From Sandaracinus amylolyticus (lineage in GTDB: Bacteria > Myxococcota_A > Polyangia > Polyangiales > Sandaracinaceae), in NCBI RefSeq assembly GCF_021631985.1, contig NZ_CP070225.1, positions 6,448,001-6,512,000 of the forward strand: a stretch of 64,000 bases of DNA, in the 5' to 3' direction. The position numbers were made by a program, and so were the translations under genes. Shown piece by piece: positions 28,746 to 37,576 of this stretch (position 1 is its first letter; each line of letters opens with the position of its first letter). The notes below the pieces were generated by a model. That model did not search any database. It had not been told where the DNA came from and was given only the letters and a program-made list of their open reading frames with translations.

Positions 28746-30041
28746 CTCCTGCTCTCCTCGGAGGATCGGGGTCTCTCCTCGCGCCATCGTGAGCGCGAGG
28801 ACGTTCCACGAGATGAACGTGCCGCGGCGCGGCCACAGGCCGCGGGCGCTGTCGTCGTAACACTCGTGGAGCGCGCCGGTGTCGCGGAGGTCGTCGTCCA
28901 GGAGTCGCACCGTTCGTCGTGCGAGCTCGCGCGCCTCTTCGGCGCGGCCGTAGCGCTGCAGCGCGCGGTATGTGTAGTAGTTGGCGAGCACCCAGATCGG
29001 GCCCGACCAATTCGACACCGGACGCCGCTCGCTGCGGCGCGGGTCGTAGACCATCACGCGCGGCGCTTGGTGGAAGTACACGTCGTCCGCGGGGACGGTG
29101 CGCACGCCCGAAGGGCTCCAGTGCTGCGCGGGATCGAGCACCGCGTCGAACATCGCGGCGGCGCGATCGGGTGCGGCGATGCCGGCGTAGAGCGGCAGCA
29201 TCGAGATCCAGCTGCGCAGCGGGCGCTGCACGCCGCGCTCGTCGCGGTGTCCGACGATCTCGTCTCGCCGGCCCGATGCGCCGTGCTGCCAACGCAGCGC
29301 GACGTAGGTGCGCTCGGCGTCGTCCCAGAGCAGCGTCTCGATGCGCTCCGCGAGCGCCTCCGCCTTCTCGGCATGCACGCGTGCGATCGCGTCCTCGCCG
29401 AGCAGGCGCGCGAGCTCGGCGATCGCGCGGAGCTCGAGCACCATGAACGTGTTGGTGTCGGGGCCTTCGACCGAGAAGTCGGGCAGACCCGCGGTGAGCA
29501 CGTCGGAGTCGAACCCGCTCGCGCGCGCGGAGGGCGTCAGCAGGAGGCCGTGCATGCCGGTGGTCTCGCGCTCGAGGTACTCGGCGAACGCGACGACGCG
29601 CGGCAACACGCGCGCTGCATCGGCGCGCGCGAGGCCATCGTCGATGCCGTCGATCGCGCGCAGCGCGAGCTGCGCCATGCACGGCTTCGCGGGCTCGGGG
29701 TCGCGCGTGCGGAACGGCATCTCGATGCGGCGCACGCACCCGTTCGGCGCGGCGTTGTCGAGGAAGCAGAGCAGCGACCCGAAGCACGCCTCGGCGAGCT
29801 CGGGATCGCGCGCGAGCTCGATCGCGGCCTCGCTCACGTCGTGATGGAAGAGCGCGTTCGCGTAGTCGCCCGACGCGAAGCGATCGTCCTCGCTCGACGT
29901 GGCGTCGCGCTCTTCGACGCGCGGCATCGGCGCGAGCCAGGGGTGACGGAATCGACCGATGGGCGCGCGCACCGAGCGGCGCGCCCCCTCGATCAGATGT
30001 GCGCGCAGGGCCTCGCTCACGCGGATCTCGACGGACGACAC
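28737..30041 (-). CDS. GH63/trehalase-like (alpha/alpha)6 glycosidase
   Basis: 434 residues from a GTG at 30041 (a GTG at 30080 would add 13 residues). The pattern of alternating helices with PFRTRDPEPAKPCMAQLAL, FDSDVLTAGLPDFSVEGPDTN, VYFHQAPRVMVYDPRRSERRPVSNWSGPIWVLANYYTYRAL and WPRRGTFISWNVLAL fits the MGH1-like/GH63 and trehalase clan. Asp and Glu residues in these stretches are the likely acid/base pair. It is soluble with no signal seen. It is convergent with glgB, so it may act on trehalose or glucan made by that operon. Activity is not assured. Confidence 0.72.
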   Translation of the reverse strand: MSSVEIRVSEALRAHLIEGARRSVRAPIGRFRHPWLAPMPRVEERDATSSEDDRFASGDYANALFHHDVSEAAIELARDPELAEACFGSLLCFLDNAAPNGCVRRIEMPFRTRDPEPAKPCMAQLALRAIDGIDDGLARADAARVLPRVVAFAEYLERETTGMHGLLLTPSARASGFDSDVLTAGLPDFSVEGPDTNTFMVLELRAIAELARLLGEDAIARVHAEKAEALAERIETLLWDDAERTYVALRWQHGASGRRDEIVGHRDERGVQRPLRSWISMLPLYAGIAAPDRAAAMFDAVLDPAQHWSPSGVRTVPADDVYFHQAPRVMVYDPRRSERRPVSNWSGPIWVLANYYTYRALQRYGRAEEARELARRTVRLLDDDLRDTGALHECYDDSARGLWPRRGTFISWNVLALTMARGETPILRGEQENF

Positions 30042-30115
30042 GGCACGCGAGGATAGCGGGCCTGCGCGCGCGGCCACCACGTCCGATCAGGCGGGGCCGC
30101 GCGCGCTCGTCACGG

Positions 30116-30631
30116 TCACGTCGGGACGACGGGCTGCGCGCCGTTGCTCTTCGCCTCGGTGCGCGCGCCGCCCTCGAGGCCGAGCTCTTCGATCGGATCG
30201 CCGCTCCAGAGCTGGCCGCGCACCATGTGGCTCCACATCCGCAGGTCCGACACGAACGACCAGAGCGGGTACTGGAACGTCGCGGGCTTGTTCTTCTCGA
30301 GGCCGAAGTGCCCGCCCCACGCGCACGCATACGCGAACACGACGCCCGCCGGGAAGAAGACCGGCGACGCGAGCGTGGGCAGCGCGACCATCCCTGCGAT
30401 GTGGCCGAGCGCGGGCTTCTCGCCCTCGCCCTTCTTCGTGCCGTGCGCGGCGAGCGCGGCGAAGCCGGCCATCGCCGCGGGGAACGTGAGCGGTGCCGTG
30501 ACCGCCGACGCTGCGCACGCCGCGAGCCACCCGGTGGTCCCGACGAAGTGCAGTCGGCGCGAGCTCGGATTGCGATGCTCGCGCAGGTAGTGAGGCCAGA
30601 ACTCTTCGTATGACTGGATGCGCTCGCTCAT
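30116..30631 (-). CDS. Mpo1-like (DUF962) membrane protein
   Basis: 171 residues, ATG at 30631. SYEEFWPHYLREHRNPSSRRLHFVGTT is the DUF962/Mpo1 motif with conserved His residues in the first part. A second His-containing segment ACAWGGHFGLEKNKPATFQYPLWSFVSDLRMW ends the domain. About three to four TM helices. Eukaryotic Mpo1 is an Fe2+-dependent dioxygenase of 2-hydroxy fatty acids, while the bacterial function is largely untested. A single gene. Confidence 0.88.
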   Translation of the reverse strand: MSERIQSYEEFWPHYLREHRNPSSRRLHFVGTTGWLAACAASAVTAPLTFPAAMAGFAALAAHGTKKGEGEKPALGHIAGMVALPTLASPVFFPAGVVFAYACAWGGHFGLEKNKPATFQYPLWSFVSDLRMWSHMVRGQLWSGDPIEELGLEGGARTEAKSNGAQPVVPT

Positions 30632-30710
30632 GGCGGCATGGTACCTCGCGGCGTGCGGCGCGTGCTCCCCGCGGTCTCGGACGGCGAGAAGGCACGCGCC
30701 CGACGTCGGA

Positions 30711-31475
30711 TCAGCGGGTGGCCGGCGCGCCGGCGCGGGCCGTCTTGCTCACCGCGAGGGTCGACGCCTTCACCCACCCGCGCACGTCGCGCAGGTGCTG
30801 CGCTTCCTGCTCCAGCGCGACCTCGAAGCGTGTCGCGAGATCCTCGTGCCCCAGCGAGCGCGCGAGCTCGATCAGCACCGCCCATCCGTCGTTGTCGGCG
30901 AGCTCGGCGAGGAGGATCGCCTCGAGCGACTGGTGCACGTCGGTGCGCGCGTCGTGCAGCACCTGCGGCACGCCCATCGAGAGCGTCGCCTCGACGTCGG
31001 CCGACGGCGTGACCGCGGTCGGATCACCGCCCATCGACTCCATTGCCTCGCGGAGGAGCTCGAAGTGCTGCTGCTCCTCTCGCATGATCTGCGTGAGTCG
31101 CTCGAGCGTCGGTCCTCCCTCGAAGGGCGTGCCGCTCTCGACCTTGCCGATGATCGCCTGGTAGAGGCGCGTGCCAGTGCGCTCGAACGCGAGGCGTGCG
31201 CCGATCTTGTCGAGCAGCACGGCCATGCGCTCGACGGTGAACACCTTCGCCGCGCTCTTCACGTTCGTCGGCGGCGGGATCGATCCGATCGGCTCGGCGT
31301 CGCGCATGTACGCCGCGCGCACCGTCGCGATGCCCGTCTCGTCACCCGACATCGACGGATGCGTGTGGGCCGCGCCCTCGATCAGCTCCTTCGCGTGCAC
31401 CGGAGAGAGCGCGATGCCGGTGCGATTGACGTGCTTCTCGGGCTTGCCCTCGAGCGTCTTCTTCGAGCCCTTCAT
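30711..31475 (-). CDS. Ferritin-like domain protein
   Basis: 254 residues from the ATG at 31475, which overlaps the stop of the upstream gene (ATGA). The central helices have metal-ligand spacing (REEQQHFELLREAMES, then LAELADNDGWAVLIELARSLGHEDLATRFEVALEQEAQHLRDVRGW), i.e. repeated E...ExxH. This fits a ferritin-like four-helix bundle (DUF892/rubrerythrin-like group). A possible role is iron or peroxide handling. The N-terminal 80 residues (GSKKTLEGKPEKHVNRT) are polar. Confidence 0.75.
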   Translation of the reverse strand: MKGSKKTLEGKPEKHVNRTGIALSPVHAKELIEGAAHTHPSMSGDETGIATVRAAYMRDAEPIGSIPPPTNVKSAAKVFTVERMAVLLDKIGARLAFERTGTRLYQAIIGKVESGTPFEGGPTLERLTQIMREEQQHFELLREAMESMGGDPTAVTPSADVEATLSMGVPQVLHDARTDVHQSLEAILLAELADNDGWAVLIELARSLGHEDLATRFEVALEQEAQHLRDVRGWVKASTLAVSKTARAGAPATR

Positions 31476-32683
31476 CGGCGTGCCTCCTGCTGCGCGCCCC
31501 GCGCCTTCTTGCGATCCGTGCCGGTGGGCTTCGGCGTGAGCTCGCCCGCGGGCGACCACACCCATCCCGCCGCGACGATCTCCGACGGCGATCCCTGCGC
31601 GTTCATCCGCTGTCGGTACGCGAGCGACGCCTCGCTCTCCTCGTCGGGCTCGACGATCTCGCTCCCGTTCGCGCGCAGGTGCACCTCGCGCGCGAGCACC
31701 TCGCGCACGTAGTCGCGCTGGCTCTCGAACTTGATCGGCTTCGGCAGCGACTTCGGGAGGATCGACTGCACGTCGCGCTTCTCGTTCTGCTCGAACAGGT
31801 GCACGACGTGATGGAGATGACCGAGCTCGTAGGACAGGAATCGCTCCCAGATGTCCTTGACCCTCGGGTTCCCCTCGGCGTTGTAACAACACCAGTAGTT
31901 CCAGACCTCGGTGAGCTCGTGGAGGAGCCACTTCTCCAGCCACGTCTCGTACGGATCGGACAGACACTCGTACTGCGTGACGTGCTGCTCCTCGATCGCC
32001 GCGATCTCCGCGTAGAGCTGGCGCGCGAGTGGATCGGCGAACGTGGGCCCGATCGTCATGTAGTAGTCGTGCGTCATCTGCTCCGCCGCCGTGATCGTCG
32101 TGGCGTGGATCTTCGTGAGCACGTCGGCGCGCGCGCGATCGTAGGGCAGGCGCAGATCGTCCTCGGGCGCACGGTGCTCCACCGACGTCGGACGTCCCGG
32201 CAGCACGTCCGTGTAGCACTGGAGCAGCGTGTTCGCGTCCTTGCCGTGGAGACGATCGTAGAGCGCCGAATATCGATAGAGATGATCGAAGTCCTCGAGC
32301 AGACCGAAGTGATAGACCTGCTTCATGTAGGGATCGGGCTCGTTGCGCGCGACGTTCGCGGTCACCTCGATCGCGACCTGCTCGAATCCGATCGTGGTCT
32401 CGAGCGCGTTCTGGTCCGGCGGGTTGAGCCAGTTGACCATCGTCTGCTGGAAGTGCTCGACGCGGCGGATGCGCGCGAGCGAGAGCTGCAGCGGCTTGTT
32501 CACCCGCGCGGCGGCGTGGCCGAAGCGCACGGCCTCGGACTCGATGCCGTTCATCAGGATCACGCGCACCCGCGTGAACGCGTCGTCATCGAGCTTCGAG
32601 TAGGGGATCCGCACGAGGTCCCGCCAGTCGAACTCCTGCTTGTCGAGCGAGGTGCCTCGCTCCGTGAGCACGTCGAGCGCCAT
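31472..32683 (-). CDS. Larger ferritin-like protein
   Basis: 403 residues, ATG at 32683. Repeated carboxylate/His pairs in long helices: ILMNGIESEAVRFGHAAARV, EHFQQTMVNWL, GLLEDFDHLYRYSALYDRL, AEIAAIEEQHVTQYECL, LLHELTEVWNYWCCYNAE and SYELGHLHHVVHLFEQ. The pattern fits a di-iron ferritin-like domain, larger than usual. The C-terminal 60 residues are polar. It is the first gene of a two-gene unit with the 254-residue protein, so they may form a hetero-oligomer. No exact family name was recognised. Confidence 0.6.
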   Translation of the reverse strand: MALDVLTERGTSLDKQEFDWRDLVRIPYSKLDDDAFTRVRVILMNGIESEAVRFGHAAARVNKPLQLSLARIRRVEHFQQTMVNWLNPPDQNALETTIGFEQVAIEVTANVARNEPDPYMKQVYHFGLLEDFDHLYRYSALYDRLHGKDANTLLQCYTDVLPGRPTSVEHRAPEDDLRLPYDRARADVLTKIHATTITAAEQMTHDYYMTIGPTFADPLARQLYAEIAAIEEQHVTQYECLSDPYETWLEKWLLHELTEVWNYWCCYNAEGNPRVKDIWERFLSYELGHLHHVVHLFEQNEKRDVQSILPKSLPKPIKFESQRDYVREVLAREVHLRANGSEIVEPDEESEASLAYRQRMNAQGSPSEIVAAGWVWSPAGELTPKPTGTDRKKARGAQQEARR

Positions 32684-32905
32684 CCAATCCTCCAGTCCGG
32701 GACCCTCGACGTCGCAACCGATGTGCCTCGCCCGGAGCCGCGCGCGAATGGGTCCGCGCTCGCGCGTCGCGCGAAGCCGGCGCGCTCCCGCCAGTCACAC
32801 GCGAGGCGCGCGATCGTTCGAGGCGAGCGACCACGGCGCGACCGGGCTCACCCAATCGGGGGATCCCGCTGTTTTCGACGGCCCACTAGCATCGCGCCAG
32901 GACGC

Positions 32906-33457
32906 ATGGATCGCTCGGCTGCGACGCCTTTCGGTGAGCGCTCGGACGGCGACGGGTCGCCGGCGCTCTCGTCCGCGCGCCCGCTCCGCTCGCCGGAGCA
33001 GCTCGCGCATGCGTCGCTCGCGTGGCGTCTCACGCCGCGACAGGCGGAGATCCTCGAGCACGTCGCGCGCGGCTCGAGCAACGCGCGCATCGCGACGCTC
33101 GTGGGCTGCAGCGCGGCGAGCATCGAGGCGCACGTCGGTCAGCTGCTGCGCAAGGCGGCGGCCGAAGGCCGAGGCGCGCTGGTCGCGCGGTTCTGGACCC
33201 TCCCCTCGTCGATCGAGACGTCTCCCGCGGCCACGCGGGCCCTCGAGCGCGCGCGCGAGGTCTGGGCGCTCACGCCGATGCAGGCGCGGGTGCTCGAGCA
33301 GGTCGTGCGCGGCGCGTCGAACAAGGACGTGATGGCCGAGCTCGGATGCGCGAAGAGCACCGTCGAGGCGCACGTCACCGCGCTGCTGCGCAAGAGCGGA
33401 TGCGCCAATCGCGCGGAGCTCATCGCCTGCTTCTGGTGGGGTGCGACGCGCGGCTGA
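32906..33457 (+). CDS. Tandem LuxR-type HTH protein
   Basis: 183 residues, ATG at 32906 with a TAGCAT hexamer about 20 bases upstream. It has two consecutive GerE/LuxR helix-turn-helix units: LTPRQAEILEHVARGSSNARIATLVGCSAASIEAHVGQLLRKA, then LTPMQARVLEQVVRGASNKDVMAELGCAKSTVEAHVTALLRKSG, each followed by a short R..L.A.FW tail. There is no receiver or autoinducer domain. The two domains could bind a direct repeat as one molecule. A palindromic repeat starts 4 bases after its stop. Confidence 0.85.
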   Translation: MDRSAATPFGERSDGDGSPALSSARPLRSPEQLAHASLAWRLTPRQAEILEHVARGSSNARIATLVGCSAASIEAHVGQLLRKAAAEGRGALVARFWTLPSSIETSPAATRALERAREVWALTPMQARVLEQVVRGASNKDVMAELGCAKSTVEAHVTALLRKSGCANRAELIACFWWGATRG

Positions 33458-33460
33458 GAG

Positions 33461-33550
33461 AGTGTCGAAAATCGGCTCGCCGGCGCAGGGTCCTCCCGTC
33501 CGCGTGCGCCGCACGCTCCCGTGCGGGCCCTCCGCCAGCGAGCACTCCAG
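33461..33550 (+). repeat. Dispersed palindromic repeat, copy 5
   Basis: GAGTGTCGAAAATCGGCTCG at the left and CAGCGAGCACTCC at the right, with GC-rich inverted arms between them. It lies 4 bases after the HTH stop and is closely similar to copy 2 at 4004-4092. Confidence 0.78.
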
Positions 33551-33590
33551 CTGGACTGAGCGCGTGCTTGATGGCGGCGCGGCGGGGCTC

Positions 33591-34055
33591 ATGTGCCGCA
33601 ACGTCGTGCAAGAACGCCGTCACGATCTCGGGCTCCCAGCGCGCACCGACGCGCGGCCCGCGGTCGTGTTGGTCGTCAGCGATCGACCCCGCGAGCGCCA
33701 CGCGCTGCTGACGAGCGTCGAGGCCACGGGAGCACGCGCGGCGAGCGCCGACAACGTGCACGACGCCGTCGCGCTCCTGCGCTGCATGGTGTTCGACCTC
33801 GTGATCGCCGACGAGCCGCAGCGCCCGGTGATCGACGCGATCCGCACCGACGATCGGACCGCGGCCGTGCGCTGCGTGCTCGCGACGTCGAGCCCGCATC
33901 ACGAGGACGCGGAGCGTCCGGTCGCGGTCGACGTGCTCGCGCTCCCGTTCGCGCCCGACGACGTCGCGCGCATCGTGCGTCGCGTCGTCGCCGACGTGAC
34001 GAGCGAGCTCGCTCAGCGCGAGCGCGCCACGAACGCCGCGAAGCCCGCGACGTAG
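33591..34055 (+). CDS. Degenerate response-regulator receiver-like protein
   Basis: 154 residues from the ATG at 33591 (a GTG at 33564 is in frame). VVLVVSDRPRERHALLTSVEATG, then MVFDLVIADEP with the Asp at the usual phosphorylation position, then VRCVLATSSP and DVLALPFAPDDVARIV. The fold matches a receiver, but the acidic pair after beta-1 is reduced and the conserved Lys is Leu (LALPF), so phosphotransfer is doubtful. No output domain. Its 3' end overlaps the convergent FMN reductase gene by 43 bases. Confidence 0.62.
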   Translation: MCRNVVQERRHDLGLPARTDARPAVVLVVSDRPRERHALLTSVEATGARAASADNVHDAVALLRCMVFDLVIADEPQRPVIDAIRTDDRTAAVRCVLATSSPHHEDAERPVAVDVLALPFAPDDVARIVRRVVADVTSELAQRERATNAAKPAT

Positions 34056-34567
34056 TCGGTGAGCAGCCTGCGGATGGTCGCGTCGACGAGCGCGCCCTGC
34101 GCGTCGAACACCTTGCTCGCGCCCGACACGTAGAGCGACTTGCCGAAGAACGGCTGCATCCCGAGCGCGCGGATCACCGGCAGCCACGCGTTCTGCGAGA
34201 GGCGCGTGCCGCCCATCCCGGGCGTGGCGCCGATCAGACCGACCGGTCGATCGCCGAACACACGCTCGATGTCGGTCGCGGGGCGCGAGCACCAGTCGAT
34301 CGTGTTCTTCAGCACGCCGGGGAGCGCGCCGTTGTACTCGGGCGTGACGATCAGGACGCCGTCGGCGCGCGCGATGCGCTCCTTCAGATCCTGCACCGTC
34401 GCCGGAATGCCCTGCGCGCTCTCGACGTCGCCGTCGTAGAGCGGCACGCCGTGGATGTCGGCGGGCTCGATCACGCACCCCTCGGGGGCGACCTCGATCG
34501 CCGCACGGAGCAGCGCGGAGTTGAACGAGCCGCGCCGCAGCGAGCCCGAGATGCCGACGACGTTCAC
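34013..34567 (-). CDS. NADPH-dependent FMN reductase
   Basis: 184 residues, GTG at 34567. NVVGISGSLRRGSFNSALLRAA is the flavodoxin-like phosphate-binding loop (GSLRxxSxN), and PEYNGALPGVLKNTIDWCSRP is the signature of the FMN_red family (ArsH/ChrR/azoreductase-like). KVFDAQGALVD follows. It probably reduces FMN, quinones or metal oxyanions. Start GTG overlaps the upstream GNAT stop (GTGA), so the two are coupled. Confidence 0.93.
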   Translation of the reverse strand: MNVVGISGSLRRGSFNSALLRAAIEVAPEGCVIEPADIHGVPLYDGDVESAQGIPATVQDLKERIARADGVLIVTPEYNGALPGVLKNTIDWCSRPATDIERVFGDRPVGLIGATPGMGGTRLSQNAWLPVIRALGMQPFFGKSLYVSGASKVFDAQGALVDATIRRLLTDYVAGFAAFVARSR

Positions 34568-34866
34568 GCGAGCACGTCGCGGATCGAGGGATCCTTGTCG
34601 AACTGCGACTTCGCGTAGGGGCAGGTCACGCTCACGCGCGTCTTCGTCTCGCGCGCCCACGCCACCGCGGTGTCGAGCAGCCGTCGCGCGACGCCGAGGC
34701 CGCGCAGCGCGTCGTGCACCTCGGTGTGATCGATGATCACCTGGTCCGGGCCGGTGCGCGAGTACGTCATCTCCGCGAGCCGCACGCCCTGGCGTGCGAC
34801 GAAGAACGCGCCGCGCCCGTCCGCCTCGTCGTGCTCGATCTCGATCTTCGGCTTCGCCTCGTCCAT
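34564..34866 (-). CDS. GNAT-fold acetyltransferase-like protein (YjdJ/GNAT-like, 100 aa)
   Basis: 100 residues from the ATG at 34866 (GGAG upstream; another ATG at 34875 has poor spacing). DGRGAFFVARQGVRLAEMTYSRTGPDQVIIDHTEVHDALRGLGVARRLLDTAVAWARE matches the short YjdJ-like Gcn5 acetyltransferase-related family with its GxGxA loop. Cytoplasmic. Coupled to the FMN reductase downstream. The substrate is unknown. Confidence 0.85.
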   Translation of the reverse strand: MDEAKPKIEIEHDEADGRGAFFVARQGVRLAEMTYSRTGPDQVIIDHTEVHDALRGLGVARRLLDTAVAWARETKTRVSVTCPYAKSQFDKDPSIRDVLA

Positions 34867-34953
34867 CGCACGCATTCTCCACAGCGGCGCGGCGAGCACC
34901 AGAGCGAATCGGGAGCACCGGCGCGATCGACGCGCAGGTGCTCCCGCAGGACC

Positions 34954-35289
34954 TCAGTCGACCTCGACGTAGACGACGTTGCCGCCGTCGTACGCCTGCT
35001 GATAGCGGACCGCGCCGCAGTTGTAGTAGGCGCCCGCGGCCACACAGCCCGCCGGCAGCGTCGTCATCGCCGCGGTGGTGTACGCGACGGTGCGGCGCGC
35101 GGTGCGGCGCGACGTCCGCCGCGCCACGCCCGCGTAGCTCACCGGCGTGAGGGGCCTGCCGACGACCGCGTGGGCCGTCGAGGGCGCGATCAGCGCGCCG
35201 GTGGCGGGCAGCGCGAGCGCGCCGATCGCGATCGCCATCGCGGCGATCCCGGCGCGAGCACGACCCGAGAGATGCTCGATGATGTCCAT
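34954..35289 (-). CDS. Small secreted hypothetical protein
   Basis: 111 residues, ATG at 35289. A Sec signal (MAIAIGALALPATGALIAPSTAHA) with cleavage after AHA, then a Thr/Arg-rich part and two cysteines (LPAGCVAAGAYYNCGAVRYQQ) that could pair. It is likely periplasmic. The gene follows a DUF2092-type gene by 14 bases on the same strand, so it is probably co-transcribed. No family named. Confidence 0.65.
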   Translation of the reverse strand: MDIIEHLSGRARAGIAAMAIAIGALALPATGALIAPSTAHAVVGRPLTPVSYAGVARRTSRRTARRTVAYTTAAMTTLPAGCVAAGAYYNCGAVRYQQAYDGGNVVYVEVD

Positions 35290-35303
35290 GATCCTCGTCC
35301 TCC

Positions 35304-36155
35304 TCAGCGCGCGCCGGGCGCGCGCGTGCGCTGCTGTCCGCGTTGTGCCTCGAGCGTTCGGCGGAATTCGATCTGCCGCGCGCCCGGCGGCGGCTCGAAT
35401 TGGAACTCTGCGTCCGACATCGCCGCGGTGGTGTTCCAGTCGTGCAGCTCGACCTCGAACTGCGGCTGCGAGCGGACGTCGGTGCTGACGACGACGTAGC
35501 GCATCGGGAGCGGCGTCGCGCCCTCCTGGACCCAGAGCTGCCAGTCGCTGCCGCTGCGCCCGCGGAACGCGAGGTGGTGGCAGCGCACGCCCTGGACCTC
35601 GGCGGTGCCGACGTACGTGCCCGACGCGGCCTCGGCGCTCAGCGTCCGATACACGTCGCTCATCAGCAGGTCGGCTGCGGGCGCCTCGAGGTCGAGCTCG
35701 TCGCGCGCGAAGTCGATCGCTGCATCGAGGTTGCGCGGCGCATCGGTCGTCGCCCAGACGTTCTGACCGCGTCCATGGAGCGTGATCGAGTCGCCGTCGT
35801 AATACATCACGAGATCGGAGAGCTCGCCGCGGCGCTCCGAGCGCAGTCGATCGGGCCGGCGCACCGACACCTGCGAGCTCGCGAGGTACTGCAGCTTCTG
35901 TCCGTTCTCGAGCACGACCTCGGTCGCGCTGTCGGCGTCGACGCGGAACGAGCGCAGGCCCGCGAGGTACTGGCTCATCGCGCGGAGGTGGCGATCGGCC
36001 TCGGGATCGATCGCAGGACGCGCTCCGCGCGCGGCGGGCTGCTCACCCCGCGGCCGCTGCTGCGCGTCGCTGGTCCACGACGCGACAGAGATCGCGGCGA
36101 TCGCGGCGAGAGCCCCCGCGACGATCCGCAACTTCGTTCCATTCGCTCGAGCCAC
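35304..36155 (-). CDS. DUF2092-type periplasmic protein
   Basis: 283 residues. The GTG at 36155 has AGGAGG at ideal spacing; a GTG at 36161 is too close. The signal ends near TSDA. The body (HLRAMSQYLAGLRSFRVDADSATEVVLENGQKLQYLASSQVSVRRPDRLR, then ADLLMSDVYRTLSAEAASGTYVGTAEVQGVRCHHLAFR and PLPMRYVVVS) matches the DUF2092 family of LolA/LolB-like fold proteins, possibly binding lipid or hydrophobic ligand in the periplasm. First gene of a pair with the 111-residue protein. Confidence 0.8.
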   Translation of the reverse strand: MARANGTKLRIVAGALAAIAAISVASWTSDAQQRPRGEQPAARGARPAIDPEADRHLRAMSQYLAGLRSFRVDADSATEVVLENGQKLQYLASSQVSVRRPDRLRSERRGELSDLVMYYDGDSITLHGRGQNVWATTDAPRNLDAAIDFARDELDLEAPAADLLMSDVYRTLSAEAASGTYVGTAEVQGVRCHHLAFRGRSGSDWQLWVQEGATPLPMRYVVVSTDVRSQPQFEVELHDWNTTAAMSDAEFQFEPPPGARQIEFRRTLEAQRGQQRTRAPGAR

Positions 36156-36320
36156 GCTCACCTCCTCACGGCGACTGCCGTTGTGCAGGCGCGCTGCATC
36201 GCGTGCGCCACGGAGCTGCGTGCTCTCGCGTCGAGCGTGGCCGCGCGTCACCGCGGCTCGTCGTGCGTCGCGCAGCGCCTCCCGACGACGCTGGCTCATC
36301 GCTCGCAGCGCACGCGCGAC

Positions 36321-37226
36321 GTGGACCTCCAGCACGCATTCGCGCTCTCGTTCAAGATCGCGATCGCCGCGATGACCGTCGCGACCGGTCTGGCGACGAC
36401 CACCAGCGATCTCGCGTACCTCGCGAGGAACCGCGGGCTGCTCGCACGCTCGCTGCTCGCGACGATGATCGTCGCGCCGCTCGTCGCGATCGCGCTCTGC
36501 CGTGCCTTGCACGTCGGCGCCGCGGCCACGATCGCAATCGTCGCGGCCGCGCTCGCGCCCGGTCTTCCCTCGGTCCCGCGCACCGGGATGAAGCTCGGCG
36601 GCAACGCGGCGTTCGCGTGCAGCCTGCTCGTCGTGACCAGCGTGCTCGGGGTGATCACCGTGCCGTTCTGGCTCTCGATCATCTGGCGCATCGTCGGGAC
36701 GGCCCCCGCGATCGCTCCGCTCGCGATCGCGAGGACGCTCGTGCTCGGCATCCTGGTGCCGCTCGGCGTCGGTCTCGCGATCCGGCGCCTCGCGCCGGCG
36801 CTCGCGGGTCGGCTGGCGAAGCCCGTGGGCGCGCTCGCGAACGCGCTGCTGCCGGGGCTCGCGCTGGTGTTGCTGCTCGCGGAGATCGACGTGCTGCGCC
36901 GGCTCGAGTGGCCCGCGTTGCTCGCGATGATCGTCGCGCCCGTCCTCGCGCTCGCGGTGGGGCACGTGCTCGGCGGGCCCGATCCGCGGGATCGCACGGT
37001 GCTCGCGATCGCGAACGCGACGCGCTTCCCCGCGCTGGCGGCGCTGATCGCGGCGACGGGCTTCCCCCAGAGCCACGCAGTGCCGGTGGTGATCGCCTAT
37101 CTGATCGTCGCGCTCGTGATCGCGTTGCCGTACGAGCTCTGGCGCAAGCGCGTGCACGGCAGCGCCGACGTCGAGCGCCCGGAGCAGCTCCCCGCGGGTG
37201 TGATCGCGGGAGAGCCCGCGACCTGA
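36321..37226 (+). CDS. BASS-family bile acid:Na+ symporter-like transporter
   Basis: 301 residues, GTG at 36321 without a strong RBS. Nine to ten TM helices. The first is ALSFKIAIAAMTVATGLATT. ALAPGLPSVPRTGMKLGGNAAFACSLLVVTSVLGVITVPFW and ANATRFPALAALIAATGFPQSHAVPVVIAYLI are the two crossing-region segments of the SBF/BASS fold. Homologues import bile acids, pyruvate or other organic anions with sodium. The substrate is unknown. A single gene. Confidence 0.83.
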   Translation: MDLQHAFALSFKIAIAAMTVATGLATTTSDLAYLARNRGLLARSLLATMIVAPLVAIALCRALHVGAAATIAIVAAALAPGLPSVPRTGMKLGGNAAFACSLLVVTSVLGVITVPFWLSIIWRIVGTAPAIAPLAIARTLVLGILVPLGVGLAIRRLAPALAGRLAKPVGALANALLPGLALVLLLAEIDVLRRLEWPALLAMIVAPVLALAVGHVLGGPDPRDRTVLAIANATRFPALAALIAATGFPQSHAVPVVIAYLIVALVIALPYELWRKRVHGSADVERPEQLPAGVIAGEPAT

Positions 37227-37576
37227 TCGATCGCGCCATCGCGAGGATCGTCGCGGCGCGGACGACGCGCCGCGCGGTCGTCTCGTTCTCTCTCGCGCGC
37301 GACGCCAGGTACGGAGGCCGAAGATCCCGCACCGGCGAGCGCTGGACGATCGCGCGCCCCAGGTCGCCCTCACGACGTTGCGCGGGACGCGGCGCGCGCA
37401 GCGACAAGCACCGATCGACGCCGTGGCTCATCGCGTCGAGTCGGGGGCTCACGCGTCGTGATCGAGGCACTTCGCCGTCGATCGACCCGCTCGCACGTGA
37501 GCGGCACGCGCGCTGCTCGGGCCCTCGCCCACGGCCAGCTCCCATCCCGGAGCGGGCGATCGTGGAGGTGGAATCG
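37227..37576. other. Intergenic region of 350 bases, no gene seen
   Basis: Both strands were read. No frame with coding character and a start was found. The stretch has ordinary GC and no clear hairpin or repeat. It probably contains the end of the BASS transcript and the promoter of the lipoprotein gene at 37577, whose ribosome-binding site GGAGGTGG sits near its end. Confidence 0.5.
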
